Shown: in pieces, positions 23,431-34,969 of the stretch
Layout: the number at the start of each line of letters is the position of its first letter
How positions within the stretch are numbered: the stretch's first letter is position 1
Assembly: GCA_016946835.1 (NCBI GenBank)
Contig: JACVTC010000094.1
Span: forward strand, 586,501 to 650,500
Reading direction: 5' to 3'
Length of the DNA stretch: 64,000 nucleotides
DNA from: Neocallimastix lanati (nom. inval.)
Lineage: Eukaryota > Neocallimastigomycota > Neocallimastigomycetes > Neocallimastigales > Neocallimastigaceae
Translations under genes and position numbers: made by a program
Notes under the pieces: model-generated
Seen by the model: only the letters and a program-made list of their open reading frames with translations
What the model was told of the DNA's origin: nothing
Databases searched by the model: none

Positions 23431-23874
23431 AATATAAAATAAAAGTAAATTAAAAGTTGTTAACTAAATAAAATAAAATAAGTTAAAAAAAAAAATTAAT
23501 TAGGCTTCCTCTTTTTTTTTTTTTTTTTTTTTTTATTTTTTGTGTGTATGTATGTGTGTATTTAAAAGGTGATGGGGATTCAATGCTTTATTAAATAATG
23601 GAAAGAATCTCTCTTGTATTATTACTCATTTAGTTTTAAAAAAAAAATATTTATATATATATTAATAATATGCCAACAACAATAATAAATTTCTAAGTAA
23701 AGAACAACAAAAATGTTTTACTAGGCAAAAATGTTCATTTGTACTATGATCAATTTGTATACCATTAGTTATACCTACTGTTTGTCCAAGAGCGTCGAAA
23801 CCTAAACGACAAAGGAGAGAAGATATTTTGATACAGATTCGAATGAAAATATTTATTTGCATGGAGGTATCATC

Positions 23875-25448
23875 GAACTGAACAATTTGGATTTAGAAAT
23901 AAAGAAGAATGCATAAGTTTATATATTTCAATTAGAGAAATATGTCAAAGAAGAAAATTTTCAAGGAAATTTTACTTATCTTGCTTTTCTCGATCTTAAA
24001 AAAGCCTATGATTCAATACCTATCTTTAATCTTTCTTTATTGGTAGTAATAAATTATCTAAAACTGACAACTATACTTATCTTGGTATTCCTTTTTGATG
24101 AATCTTTATCATTGAAACCTATACATTCCAATTTAAACAGTAATTTAAATGTCAAGTTAAATTTGTACTTTCGATTTCTTATTAATAAATCTATTCCTCT
24201 CCCATTGAAGAAATATGTTTTAATTTCGTTTATTCTTAGTTTTGTTATATATTATGCTCCTCTCTTTGGTTCAAATAAGAGCAGATGTTCTAAAGCTCAA
24301 AAAATTATTAATAGAGGACTTTATTTGAGTTATAAATTTAAATCTCGCAATTCTTATATTAGTCTCTATGATATTACTCGTGAATTGAGAATACCTCCTC
24401 TTTCAGCTATCTGTGCTATATCTCAATTACGATGCTTTAGAAAATGGAAAAAATCATCATGTATTATTAATCATCTCACTAATAATATTCCTACTATGTC
24501 ATATTACTCATGGACTAAAGAATCAAGGACTTTGGATAAGAAATTAAATGGTAAGAAAACAAGTGAAATAAAAAAGTTTTATTGGGAAAGAGATGTCTTC
24601 AAACCCTCAAAAGATAAAAAAGCAATTATTTACAAGGAGAATGATTTTGGATTTATTTCAGAAATCAGAAACTTAACATTTCAATATCCTTAGTATCAAT
24701 TGGGATTCTTTTGGATTTCTCGAATTAGGTGTGGTTTTAAATTTGACATTAGTATTTCCATTAAAAGAAAAATCGTCTCAGAAGATTGCCCTAAATGTTG
24801 TCCTTGTTGTGGTGTTAGTGTACCTTCCTTTTCTCTCTGGTTCTATGCCTGTAAAGAATTGGAAAATTACAGAGTCTTTACCTTTTCTAGATGATCTCTT
24901 TTTGAAGTTTGCAATGATAATTGAACAAAAATCCTTGGATGTTTCTTTAGATTCAGAAAAGGACTATGAGAATAATATTTATTATTATATATTGAGTGCT
25001 CTTCTTGGCGGGCGTTCAATATATTCAAAAATTAAAGTTAATGATGGGGAAGAAAGACAATTAGTTAACAATATTTTTAAACAAAGTTCAACTTCGTCAA
25101 CTGTTCCGTATTTTGTGGGGATTGCGGAGTTTCTAACAAATGTAATACCATTAATTTGTCTATCTTTTAGATTGATGATGAAATTGTATTCCATTGAATA
25201 TACCGTTGCTAAGAGCGTCGACGTCGAATTGATAAGGCATGGATTTTCACCTCCAAGTGAAATGACAGATACAGATTCGGTTGATAGCACTAATACTGAA
25301 ATTATTACTCACAATAATGGACATGGTGTTATTATCGAGGAATGGGAAAAGTTAGAGGCTATTGCTTCTAACGCACTTTTATAATTTTATAATATATAAT
25401 ATTTTATTTCATGTATTTTATTTTTTATTTTTCATTTAATTCATGTAA

Positions 25449-25485
<37 letters not shown>

Positions 25486-25533
25486 AATTAAATAAAGTTA
25501 TTCTCTTAGTCTAAAAAAAAAAAAAAAAAAAAA
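23875..25533 (+). mobile_element. Non-LTR retrotransposon (LINE), 5'-truncated, 15-bp TSD
   Basis: Target duplication CATGGAGGTATCATC is present at 23860-23874 and 25534-25548. The insert ends in 21 A (25513-25533), the hallmark of target-primed LINE insertion. The interior encodes a LINE reverse transcriptase remnant (next entry). The 3' UTR contains an ATT array near 25453-25484. Confidence 0.9.
23890..25384 (+). pseudogene. LINE reverse transcriptase ORF, internally deleted
   Basis: The reading starts with FRNKEECISLYISIREICQ and RT motif A (LAFLDLKKAYDSIP, about 23970-24020). Shortly after, it jumps to the post-RT region (YLGIPFDESLSLKPI, about 24080-24120). The YxDD active-site block and much of the palm domain are deleted. 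From 24040 one frame continues to 24693 with the usual LINE thumb/C-terminal sequence (KAQKIINRGLY, ELRIPPLSAICAISQLRCF). Next come a Cys-rich block (CPKCCPCCGV, about 24788-24820, frame-shifted) and a further frame to 25384. It cannot encode active RT. Confidence 0.8.
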
Positions 25534-25676
25534 CATGGAGGTATCATCTATGAATGAGAAAAAAAAATAAGAGGTCATTTCATCCTCAAAACTCATGGAA
25601 TAGTTTTTTTTTTTAATATTAATGTAAAAAATTTCATGTATTTAATTTCATCTATTTAATAAAATTTATTCCTACT

Positions 25677-25710
<34 letters not shown>

Positions 25711-25713
<3 letters not shown>

Positions 25714-26443
25714 ATTATTTATTATTTACTATTTACTATTTACTATTTAATATTTAATATTTATTATTTATTATTTATTATTTATTATTTATTATTTATT
25801 ATTTATTATTTATTATTTATTATTTATTATTTATTATTTATTATTTATTATTTATTATTTATTATTTATTATTTATTATTTATTATTTATTATTTATTTA
25901 TAATTAAATTGTTTTTTAAATATTGAAAACGTACCCCTATAGGTTCAAGTTCTCTTGTTGGGAGAAGTTTTATTTAAGTTGTTATTTAATTATAAATTTT
26001 ATTTATTTATTATTTAAAAATAATTATAAAATTAATACATGTATTTCATTATTATCTCGTAAATATAAAAGTAACTATAAAATAAATTTTTTTGGCATAA
26101 AACTGTGCAAAGAATAATTATTAAGAATTATTTTTGTTTTTATATTTGTTCATAATAAACTATTTAATTAAATAATTCTTTTAGAATAACTATTAAATAT
26201 TTAAAGTATTTAATATAAAAGTATAAAATAAAATATAAAATATTAAAATAAAATATTCATAAAATATTAATAAAAATATAAATTTATTATAATTAATAAA
26301 ATATAAAATATTAATATAAAATAATAATTATTAAAAATTATTAAAAATATAATAAAAATAAAATTTCAATATAAAAATAATAAAAATAATAAAAAGATAT
26401 TTATAAATTATTTCAATTTTAACATACATAAAATTTATGTAAT
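25711..26443. other. ATTATTT microsatellite and AT-rich DNA
   Basis: 25711-25905 is a heptamer array (ATTATTT and variants) directly after the poly(A) tail. 25922-25975 is slightly GC-richer but shows no recognisable product. The rest is AT-rich with no gene seen. Confidence 0.7.
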
Positions 26444-26452
26444 AAATTTTAT

Positions 26453-27628
26453 GGGGAAGGTGCATTTTTTCGCAAAATTTCATTTCAGAAAGTTTCATTT
26501 CGGAAAATTTACATAAAAAGTTTCATTTCGCAAAATTTCATTTCGGAAAAGTTTCATTTCGCAAAAAAAAATTTTAAAGTTAATAAATAAATAAATTAAT
26601 AATAAAACAAATAAATAATATATATATTTTAAATAAATAACTAAATAAATAAAAATAAATAAATAAAACTATAATAAATAAATAAATTTAAAATTAAATT
26701 TTTTAAAAAAAAGAAAAATATTTATATACATTATATAATAATAAATATTCATTAGAATTAAAGCTTTAAAAAAATAAAATATTTTATCATACATTTTAAA
26801 TGTTCTATAATATATGATTAATAATAATTATATATATATATATAAATAAATATTAATAATTTAAAAGTTGTATAAAGATAATAATTTAAAATATAACTAT
26901 TAAAATTAAAAATAATTAAAAAATAATTATTATAAAGATTAAAAAATAATATTTAAATAATTTAATTGATCATTTTTACACCTTTTAAGTCCTTGAGCAG
27001 TATTTTAAAAAAATCTTAAATTACTAATAAATTTTTTTAATAAAAGAAATATTTATAAATAATCCATTAAAAAAAAAAAAAGATGAGGACATCATAAAAA
27101 AGGGAGTTAAAAGTAGCACAAAGTTAGGATGATTTTAAATAATATTTATTTTTTTTTTATTTTTTATTTTTTATTTTATATTTTATATTTTTATTTTTTA
27201 TTTTATATATATATATATATATTTTTTTTATTTTTTATTTTTTATTTTATATTTTATATTTTATATTTTATATTTTATATTTTATATTTTATATTTTATA
27301 TTTTATATTTTATATTTTATATTTTATATTTTATATTTTATTTTTTATTTTTTATATTTTATATTTTTATATTTTTTATTTTTTTTTATTTTTTTTTATT
27401 TTATATTTTTTATTTTATATTTTTATATTTTTTTTATTTTATATTTTATAATTTTTTTTTTTTATATTTTTATTATTTATTTATTTATTTATTTTATTAT
27501 TTATTTATCTATTTATTAAAATTTTGCGAAATGAAACTTTTCAGAAATGAAACTTTTGCGAAATAACACAAAAAATTTTGCGAAATGAAACTTTTCCGAA
27601 ATGAACTTTTGCGAAATGCCACACACCC
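26453..27628. mobile_element. Non-autonomous Mutator-like element, 9-bp TSD
   Basis: Left end GGGGAAGGTGCATTTTTTCG, right end GAAATGCCACACACCC. The 9-bp duplication aaattttat is at 26444-26452 and 27629-27637. Both ends carry several copies of TTTCATTTCGSAAAA-type subterminal motifs (26465-26570 and 27520-27620). The interior is low-complexity T/A sequence (ATATTTT array, about 27130-27500) with no gene. It shares ends with the transposase-bearing element next to it, which could have mobilised it. Confidence 0.8.
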
Positions 27629-27765
27629 AAATTTTATGTTTACATTAATTTTTATGTTCTTTCATAATTTTATGTCTTTACATAATTTTAATTTTATCAC
27701 GTTATGTTCGATCACGTTTTATTTATGTCACGAATTTGCAAATGATTTATTAGGGGAGGTTGCAT

Positions 27766-30309
27766 GTTGCATGAGTGTGTGGCATTTCGCAAAATTTATA
27801 TAATTAAATATATTGAATAAGATTGAATAATTGAAAATTAATTAAAAATATTTAACAAAATGGAAGAAATAAAAATAGATATTAGTGAAACTAATAGAGG
27901 AAAAGAACAAATAATTATTAATAAAAAATATAAATATAATTATTCATACACTAAAAAGAATAAATCAAAGGTATATAGATGTACCGAATATAAAACTTTA
28001 AATAAATGTAAATCTTACATTATTTTTAATGATGAAAAAGAAATTTTAAAATATGATGGTGTTCATAATCATTTCGAACAAGAATTTAATGCTGCTCTAT
28101 CATTAACAAAATATAGAATTAAAAAAGAAATTAAAAAAAGTTCAATTCCTTTCAATATAAAACCAAAAAGAGTATTTAACCAAATTTCACAAGATATTGG
28201 TTTTATATGTCCTGAATTTAAATCTATAAAATCACAAATAATAAGAGATATAAATAAACAACTTCCTCCCAACATATCAAGTTTTGAGGAAATTCCAGAA
28301 AAACATTATTTATATATTACAAAACAAAATGAAAATTTTATGATATTCAAAAATCAAAATGTCATAATTTTTCAGTCTCCATTTCAAGCATTTTTATTTA
28401 AAAAATATTGTGATGATCTTTTTGTGGATGGCACTTTTTATGTAGCTCCTGATTTCAGTTATCAGGTTTTCATTACAAGAAATTTTGTTCCGTAATTAAA
28501 TGAGTTTTATATCACTTCTTTTTCTATATTAAGAAATAAAGAGCAAGAAACCTATAAAACAATATTTGAAGTAATAAAAAGTAATTGTGATATTACAAAA
28601 GACAATGGGTTTTCTCCAAAAAATCTTCGTTGTGACTTTGAAAGAGTCATACCGCAATAATTGTATTCCCAGATATAAATATTAGATATTGTATTTGGCA
28701 TTACAAACGATCATTAGGACTTCATAAAAATAAAATATGCTATAATGAAGTAAATCAAAACAGAGATTTATATGTTTATTATAACGCTATATTAAATTTA
28801 CCTTTTATAAATCCAAATTATATATTAGATATTTTTCATAAAATTAAAAAATCATGCATTGAAAAAAATTATAACCAATTTTTAATATTTTTGGAATATT
28901 TTAGAAAAACATATTTAATTCTTTATAATATTGAAAATTGGAATTATTATAATAATATTGAACATATAACAAATAATGCCTCTGAATCCTTTAATAATTA
29001 TTTAAGTGGCTTATTTTCAAAAAAACCAACTTATTTTAGACTAATATTTACATTAAATGATGTATCTTTATATCCAGATACCTACGAAAGAAGAATGCTT
29101 GGCGTATGGAACAAACAAAAGAGAAAAACATTAACAAAAACTAATAAAATCAAAAATATTATTGAAAGTTACAAGAAAATGGAATCATTTTTAATTAGTA
29201 ATGAAAGAAATAGAAGCCATATTGCTGGATTATGGTTTGAATGTTTAATTAATTTAAATAATAAAATTAATTAAATTAGAATTAAATTTTTTTTTCTAAC
29301 CTTTTATAAAGTAAAATTATAATTAAACCTATATCTTTAATTATTAATTTTAGTTGTTTTTAATAATTAAATTATAACTAAAGAATTAAATAAAACAAAT
29401 TCTCAATTTTTTTAGTTAAATATTAATATCAATATTTTATATTTTATTATTATAATACTCTTATTAATATCAATATCACTATTAATATTTTATATTTTAT
29501 TATTATAATACTATTATTAATATTAATATCAATATCAATTTATTTTATCATTATTATTAAAAATATAAAAATGTATTTTTTATTTTATTAAAATACTAAT
29601 ATTTAACATTAAATACACAATAAAATATAATATTTTTATATTTTTATTTAAATTAAATCAATTTTTAATTGAAAATTAAAACTTTTAAAATAATAATCAA
29701 TATAATAAAGTTTTATCAAAAACCATTTAGTTTTTTTCTTTTTATTGTTAATTATTTAATAATTATTTGTATATTGTGTTTTTCAAATAAATAACTTTTA
29801 TTTTTTTTTTTTTATTTTATTTTTTTTACTGGATTATTTATAAATATTTCTTTTATTAAAAAAATTTATTTAGCAATTTAATATTTTTAAAATATTGCGC
29901 AAGGACTTAAAAGGTGTAAAATGATCAATTAATTATTTAAATATTATTTTTTAATATTTTTTTTAGTAATTATATTTTAAATTCAACAATTATATTTTAA
30001 ATTATTATCCTTTACATTTTTTAAATTATTAATACTTATTTTTTTTATATATATAAAATTCTTATACATATTTTAAAAAATTGTAAAACGTTTAAAATAT
30101 ATAATAAAATATATATATATATTTTTTTTTTAAAAATTTTTTAAAATTTATTTATTTATTATAGTTTTATATATTTATTTTTATTTATTTAGTTATTTAT
30201 TTAAATTATATATATTATTTATTTATTTTATTATTAATTTATTTATTTATTAAAAATTTTGCGAAATGACACTTTTCCGAAATGAAATTTTTCGAAATGC
30301 TCCTCCCCC
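27766..30309 (+). mobile_element. Mutator-like element (MULE) with FLYWCH transposase
   Basis: The right end ...GAAATGCTCCTCCCCC is followed by AGGTTGCAT (30310-30318). The identical 9-mer lies at 27757-27765, a MULE-sized duplication. The left terminus aligned with the right one begins GAGTGTGTGGCATTTCGC at 27773, so a 7-bp GTTGCAT duplication may sit between TSD and TIR. Subterminal TTTCATTTCG motifs match the neighbouring non-autonomous element. 29280-30240 is non-coding AT-rich sequence. Confidence 0.75.
27860..29277 (+). pseudogene. MULE transposase with N-terminal FLYWCH zinc finger, broken
   Basis: The N-terminus (residues about 20-75) has the FLYWCH-type arrangement: YSYTKKNKSKVYRC, NKCKSY, ILKYDGVHNH. 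The first catalytic Asp is Asp190 in FVDGTFYVAP. An in-frame TAA at 28493-28495 interrupts the protein; the same frame then continues to RCDFERVIP (second Asp candidate) near 28630. A shift near 28657 leads to IIVFPDINIRYCIWHYKRS (the C..H motif typical of MULEs). The frame stays open to 29274 with NNASESFNNYLSG, which holds the likely catalytic Glu, and ends with GLWFECLINLNN. One nonsense change and one frameshift separate it from an intact enzyme. Confidence 0.85.
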
Positions 30310-30318
30310 AGGTTGCAT

Positions 30319-30750
30319 TACGCCAATTTTCACGTGATATATAAAATTTGTGGCTATAGATATTTTATGCTACATAATAATATTTTATTGTATTATTTTG
30401 TTATTTCAAATTTTAAATTAATTAAGTGAATAATTAAATAAATCATATAATGGTTAGATTTTATGATTTTAATTCTTTTATTTAAATGCTATTAATAAAA
30501 AAATTATATAAAAATATAAATGTTATTAAAAATATAAATATTATTAATAATAATTCTTTTATTTAAATGTTATTAAAAAAAATAATAATTATAATGATAA
30601 AATTATTAATTATAGAGACGTATTTGAATATTTATTTGAACTGTATAAATTTAATAAGCTTTATAAATTAAATTTTTGAATGACAGAATTCTGATTATTT
30701 CGTTTGGTTATTCCTCATTTTTTAATTATTTATTATAAAATAATATTTAT
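30319..30750. other. AT-rich DNA, possible MULE terminus
   Basis: No gene. Rejoining 27757 and 30319 gives GGGGAGGTTGCATTACGCC, which itself resembles a MULE end, so the transposase-bearing element may have inserted in the terminus of a related one. Confidence 0.35.
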
Positions 30751-31770
30751 ATTATATTATTTAAATCAGTTAAACAATCAAACCACAAATTAATAGTATT
30801 ATTTCTATCACATTTAGTATCAATTAACTTGGTTTCAATATTTTTGTAGCGTTCAATTAAGACACTGATTTCATTAGCTTTATTTATTGCTCTTTTTTTT
30901 ATTTTCCAAATTCCTCTTATTTTTCTTTGATAATCATAATATGGTAAATGTTCAAGTTCATTTTATTTATCTATTAATTCATAATAAGATGGTATTGTTG
31001 GAAATAAATTATTTAAATAACTATTGATTCTGCAATTATAATATTATTGATACATGTATTAGCATTTTTTTTTTTTAGTTTTTTAAATATTTTATATGTT
31101 TCTTGTTCTTTATTTTGTAATATTACAAAAGAAGTAGTGTAAAAACTATCAAATTCTTTAGCGTAAGTTCTTGTAATAAATATTTGATAACTAAATTTAG
31201 GGGCAATAAAAATGTACCATCAACAAATATATCATCATTATATTCCCTAAATAATTTTACTTGAAAAAGAGATTGAAAAATTATTAAATTAATATTTTTT
31301 GAATATCATAAAATTTTCACCTCACTTTGTTTTATAATATTTAGATTCATTAGGAATTTCAGTAAATGTTGTTACATTGGATGGTAGTTTTTATTTATAT
31401 TTCTTGATATTTGGGATTTAATTGAATTATATTCTGAACATATAAATCTCATTTCTTTAGAAATTTTATTATATAGGGGTTTTATACCATAAGGAATTGA
31501 ACTTTTTTCAATTCCATCTTTAATTTTATGTTTCATTTTAGATAGAGATACATCGTATTCTTTTTCAGGATGATTATGTGAACTATCATATTTTAAGATT
31601 TCTTTCTTATCATTTAAAATAATAAAAGATTTACATTTATTTCTGTACATAAACTTTTGAATGATCTTTTCTTATATATGAAAAATTAAATTTATATTTT
31701 TTATTAATAATAATTTATTTTTTTCCTTTGTTAGACTCACTTATATCGATAATAAGATTTTTTTCCATTT
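30751..31770 (-). pseudogene. Second MULE transposase relic (FLYWCH type)
   Basis: The minus-strand translation begins MEKNLIIDISESNKGK (near 31770) and shows NKCKSFIILNDKKEILKYDS followed by HNHPEKEYD (31372-31650), closely parallel to the transposase at 27860. The end LWFDCLTDLNN near 30755-30800 parallels that protein's C-terminus. Many stops and shifts lie between. No terminal repeats were located. Confidence 0.75.
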
Positions 31771-31956
31771 CTATATTTTTATAAATATTTTTTAATTATA
31801 TAATTAAAATTATTCTATTAATAATCCAATATTATTCTAAATACTAATTTTGAAAAATTAGTTTTTCAATTATTTGTAAAAAAAAAAAAAATAAATAAAT
31901 AAATAATGCAATAGTAAGTACAAGTATACAAAAAAAATAAAACAAAATAAAATAAA

Positions 31957-31987
31957 TAGTAGAATATAAATATAAGTACAGATTGAA
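31957..31987. repeat. Single dispersed copy of the minisatellite unit
   Basis: The unit from 22742-23285, with a short AAAAT-like run to its left (31932-31956). Its right edge directly abuts the LTR segment at 31988. Confidence 0.8.
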
Positions 31988-32210
31988 TAGTACTATGTTG
32001 TTGATAGACTCTCATAAATTTAATTTATCTTTAAAAAGAATGAACATAAATTTAAATTAAATTTTATGTATAAACTTAAATTTTTAGATCAAATAATATA
32101 GTAAAATTATTAATGTAAAGAATACATAAATTTATTAATATTTCAAAAATCACATTGACTATATTAAGAGGTTTTTAATAAGAATCAATTTATTACTTCA
32201 TTCTTTATCA
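31988..32210 (-). mobile_element. Family B LTR end fragment, inverted
   Basis: Ends TTCATTCTTTATCA (inverse of TGATAAAGAATGAA). Colinear with the inverse complement of 11913-11963 plus 13175-13350, and lacks the family C insertion. Followed by the spacer atgt. Confidence 0.7.
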
Positions 32211-32214
32211 ATGT

Positions 32215-32700
32215 TGATACGATATTTTTATTAAACATCAATATCAATATTTATTTTATTTTATTTGGACGATAACAGTAGGGAATAATTGACAAAATAA
32301 TATATTCTAATATTATATAGAATAATACACACAATAATAATATATTCACACTTTAATATTTAGTTTATTTATTTTATTTATTTATTATCATTCATAAATA
32401 AAAATACATCATTAATATAAATATTTGTTAACTAGTTAAAATATAATTAATTACTAAAATCTCTTATGTTATTAATGTATACTAAATATAAAACTACACT
32501 AAACTATACCAATAAACATGTTTATAGGTTAAATTATTAATAAAACTAAATTAATATTAATAAAAGAACCATTCCTTAAACTATTATTATTTACTAACTA
32601 TATATATTATTACTAAATTATTATTAACTAATAAGATTTCATTAAATTATTTCTAACCAAAGTTTCATTAAATTATGGTATTTATGGTGGTACCGTATCA
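32215..32700 (-). mobile_element. Solo LTR, family G (gag-only element), inverted
   Basis: TGATACGATATTTTTATT...GGTACCGTATCA. It is the inverse complement of the 507-bp LTRs of the gag-only element at 37617-40762, with scattered differences. Flanking spacers atgt / atat. Confidence 0.85.
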
Positions 32701-32704
32701 ATAT

Positions 32705-33890
32705 TGATACGGGCTGGGGTTGAAACACTAAGATATTCAAAACAAAAAAAATAAATATTAACACATAACTATAAAAATAAATTTGGAAACAAGAAAATAC
32801 AAAATTTAAATTTTAAAATATTCTTTATTTAAATTTAAAATTAAAATTATTTGTTCCCAGTATTAAAAAGAAAGAAATTTATTCTTCTTTTTATACTTTT
32901 ATTTTAATACATTTTATTTATTATAAATATATTCTTTATAAAAAAAAAAACTATTATAACTATTTTATTTTAATTTTTAGCTATTATTTTTAAATTATTT
33001 TTTAAAAAAAAAAAAAAAATAACATTTATTAAATTAAAATATAAAAAATTAATTTAGAGATTGTATCACGAAGGGCATTCCGGGCGGTAGCTTCTTCTTG
33101 ATATTGTTTTTCCGAGAGAGAATTATACAGAATTGAAATTTTCTGTATTTTAGATCATTTTTATTATTGGAATTCTTCTGTATTTTAGTTCATTTTTATT
33201 TTAATAAAGATTTAATTTATTTTTGATTTTTGTTTTATTTTTAGTTTATTTCAAAGGTTTTAGAAAATATTATACAGAAACTTATAATTCTGTATTTTAT
33301 ATCAAATATTTATTGAAATAGGTTTTTATTATTCTTAATATAAAAATAAGAATTAGTAATGATTTAAATATTATATAATTTTTAATAAGAATATTTAGTA
33401 ATAATTTTTATTATATTTAATATTAATAAAATATTTAATAATTATTTTTATTAGATTTGATATTAATAAAAGATTTTAATAATAATATTTAATAATAATT
33501 TTTATTATATTTAATATTAATAAAAGAATATTTAATAAGAATATTTAATAATAATTTTTATTATATTTAATATTAATAAAAGATTTTTATTAGAATATTT
33601 AATAATAATTTTTATTATATTTGATATTAATAAAAGATTTTAATAAGAATATTTAATAATAATTTTTATTATATTTAATATTAATAAAAGATTTTTATTA
33701 GAATATTTAATAATAATTTTTATTATATTTGATATTAATAAAGGAAATTAATAAGAATATTTAATAATAATTTTTATTATATTTGATATTAATAAAAGAT
33801 TTTAATAAGAATATTTAATAATAATTTTATTTTATTATTATTAAGAGTATTTAATAGGAAATACAAGGTATTTAGTGACACCCCGTACCA
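32705..33890 (-). mobile_element. Solo LTR, family A, inverted
   Basis: Starts TGATACGGGCTGGGG and ends GTGTCAC-complement CCCCGTACCA (one change from GTATCA). Contains about seven 54-bp units. Spacers atat (32701-32704) and taag (33891-33894). Confidence 0.85.
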
Positions 33891-33894
33891 TAAG

Positions 33895-34439
33895 TGTTGA
33901 GGTTCGGGACAGAATAATAATAAATATAGAAATAAACACTAAAATAAAAAAAATTTAAAAATTAAAATATATCTTTTTTTAAATTTTAAAATATAGTTGT
34001 ATAATTATTAATGATTTATTTATATTTAAAATTTTAACTATCTATTCTAATAATGTTTTAATTTATCAATTAATATATAATTTAATATTCTTGTAAATTA
34101 TTAATATTATATTCTCATAAAGTTTATTATTGTAAAAAGGATACAGAAAATAATAATCTATTTTAGAGAAAACAATAAAAATAATAGTTAGTATTGTCAA
34201 TCGATTTAATTTTATACAGAATTAAATATTTCTGTATTTATTTTATTAAAAACAATTTATAGATAATTATTTTTATTATAAATAATTTTATTATAAATAA
34301 TTTTATTATAAATAAATTCTTTTTTTTTATTATAACTATTTTAATTTTAAATAATTTCATTATTATAAACATTTTATATTTTTTCTTTTTATCATTTTTA
34401 TGTATGCTTATTTGAAGTAAATAAGCTAGTTCCGGATCA
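33895..34439 (-). mobile_element. Solo LTR, family B-like, inverted, in tRNA-Gly ladder
   Basis: Starts TGTTGAGGTTCGGGAC and ends TAGTTCCGGATCA. Followed by the spacer caca (34440-34443). No coding sequence. Confidence 0.55.
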
Positions 34440-34443
34440 CACA

Positions 34444-34965
34444 TGATACGCAACTTATAAAAAAGTCACTTTAGGGTCGGGACAAACAAGTTTTCTTAAT
34501 ATAAAATAATATATTCTAATAATAAGAATTAAATAACACACAAATAAAAAAAATAATTTAAACAAAGATAATAATATTATTTAATATTTTAGTATTTTAT
34601 TATTTTCTCTGTTTTTATATTTCAAATTAATAATTTCATATATTTATCTCTAAAATCTATTTTCTATATTTATTATTTATTATAAAATTTCTCTTTCTAT
34701 TTTCTAATCTTAATTATAAAGTATAAATCTCTTATTTTAACTATTGAGTAATTCTTTTTCTCTAAGAATTCCCCTTTCTAATTATTTAATAATTGATCTT
34801 TTTATACTAAGTTTTCTCAATTCCTATTGGTAGTTAATTATTATTTAATTATATTATTTAATTATATTAAAATATTTAATATTCTTTATCACTAATCCAC
34901 ATATTAATATTGTTATTTTCTAATTTTTTACAATTATTTTCTATTATTGTATGAGTAACGTATCA
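34444..34965. mobile_element. Solo LTR in tRNA-Gly ladder
   Basis: Starts TGATACGCAACTT and ends GAGTAACGTATCA. The 7-bp inverted terminus is TGATACG/CGTATCA. Spacers caca on both sides (34440-34443, 34966-34969). Confidence 0.65.
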
Positions 34966-34969
34966 CACA

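Larger units (their letters stand above)
23683..25710 (+). mobile_element. Poly(A)-tailed retrocopy interrupted by a LINE
   Basis: Left part: about 23701-23874, with a coding-like frame (IPLVIPTVCPRASKPKRQRR, then MKIFICMEVSS). The frame continues across the LINE insertion as MNEKKK and a stop. Right part: 25549-25710, a 3' UTR-like sequence with AATAAA near 25660 and a run of about 30 A. This looks like a processed copy of an unknown mRNA, or a second LINE tail. The left end is uncertain. Confidence 0.5.

Noticed and set aside
24985-25290. 101-codon minus-strand frame inside the LINE
   Set aside because: Antisense shadow of the LINE C-terminal coding region.
25923-26117. 64-codon frame starting MKTYPYRFKFSCWEKFYL
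   Set aside because: Only the first 15 or so residues look non-random and no homologous family is recognised; probably chance.
27129-27566. 145-codon Phe/Tyr/Leu-rich frame
   Set aside because: Low-complexity ATATTTT array inside the non-autonomous MULE; no real membrane protein.
34238-34453. 71-codon Lys/Ile-rich minus-strand frame
   Set aside because: Lies across two LTRs (33895-34439 and 34444-34965) and has AT-rich repeat composition.
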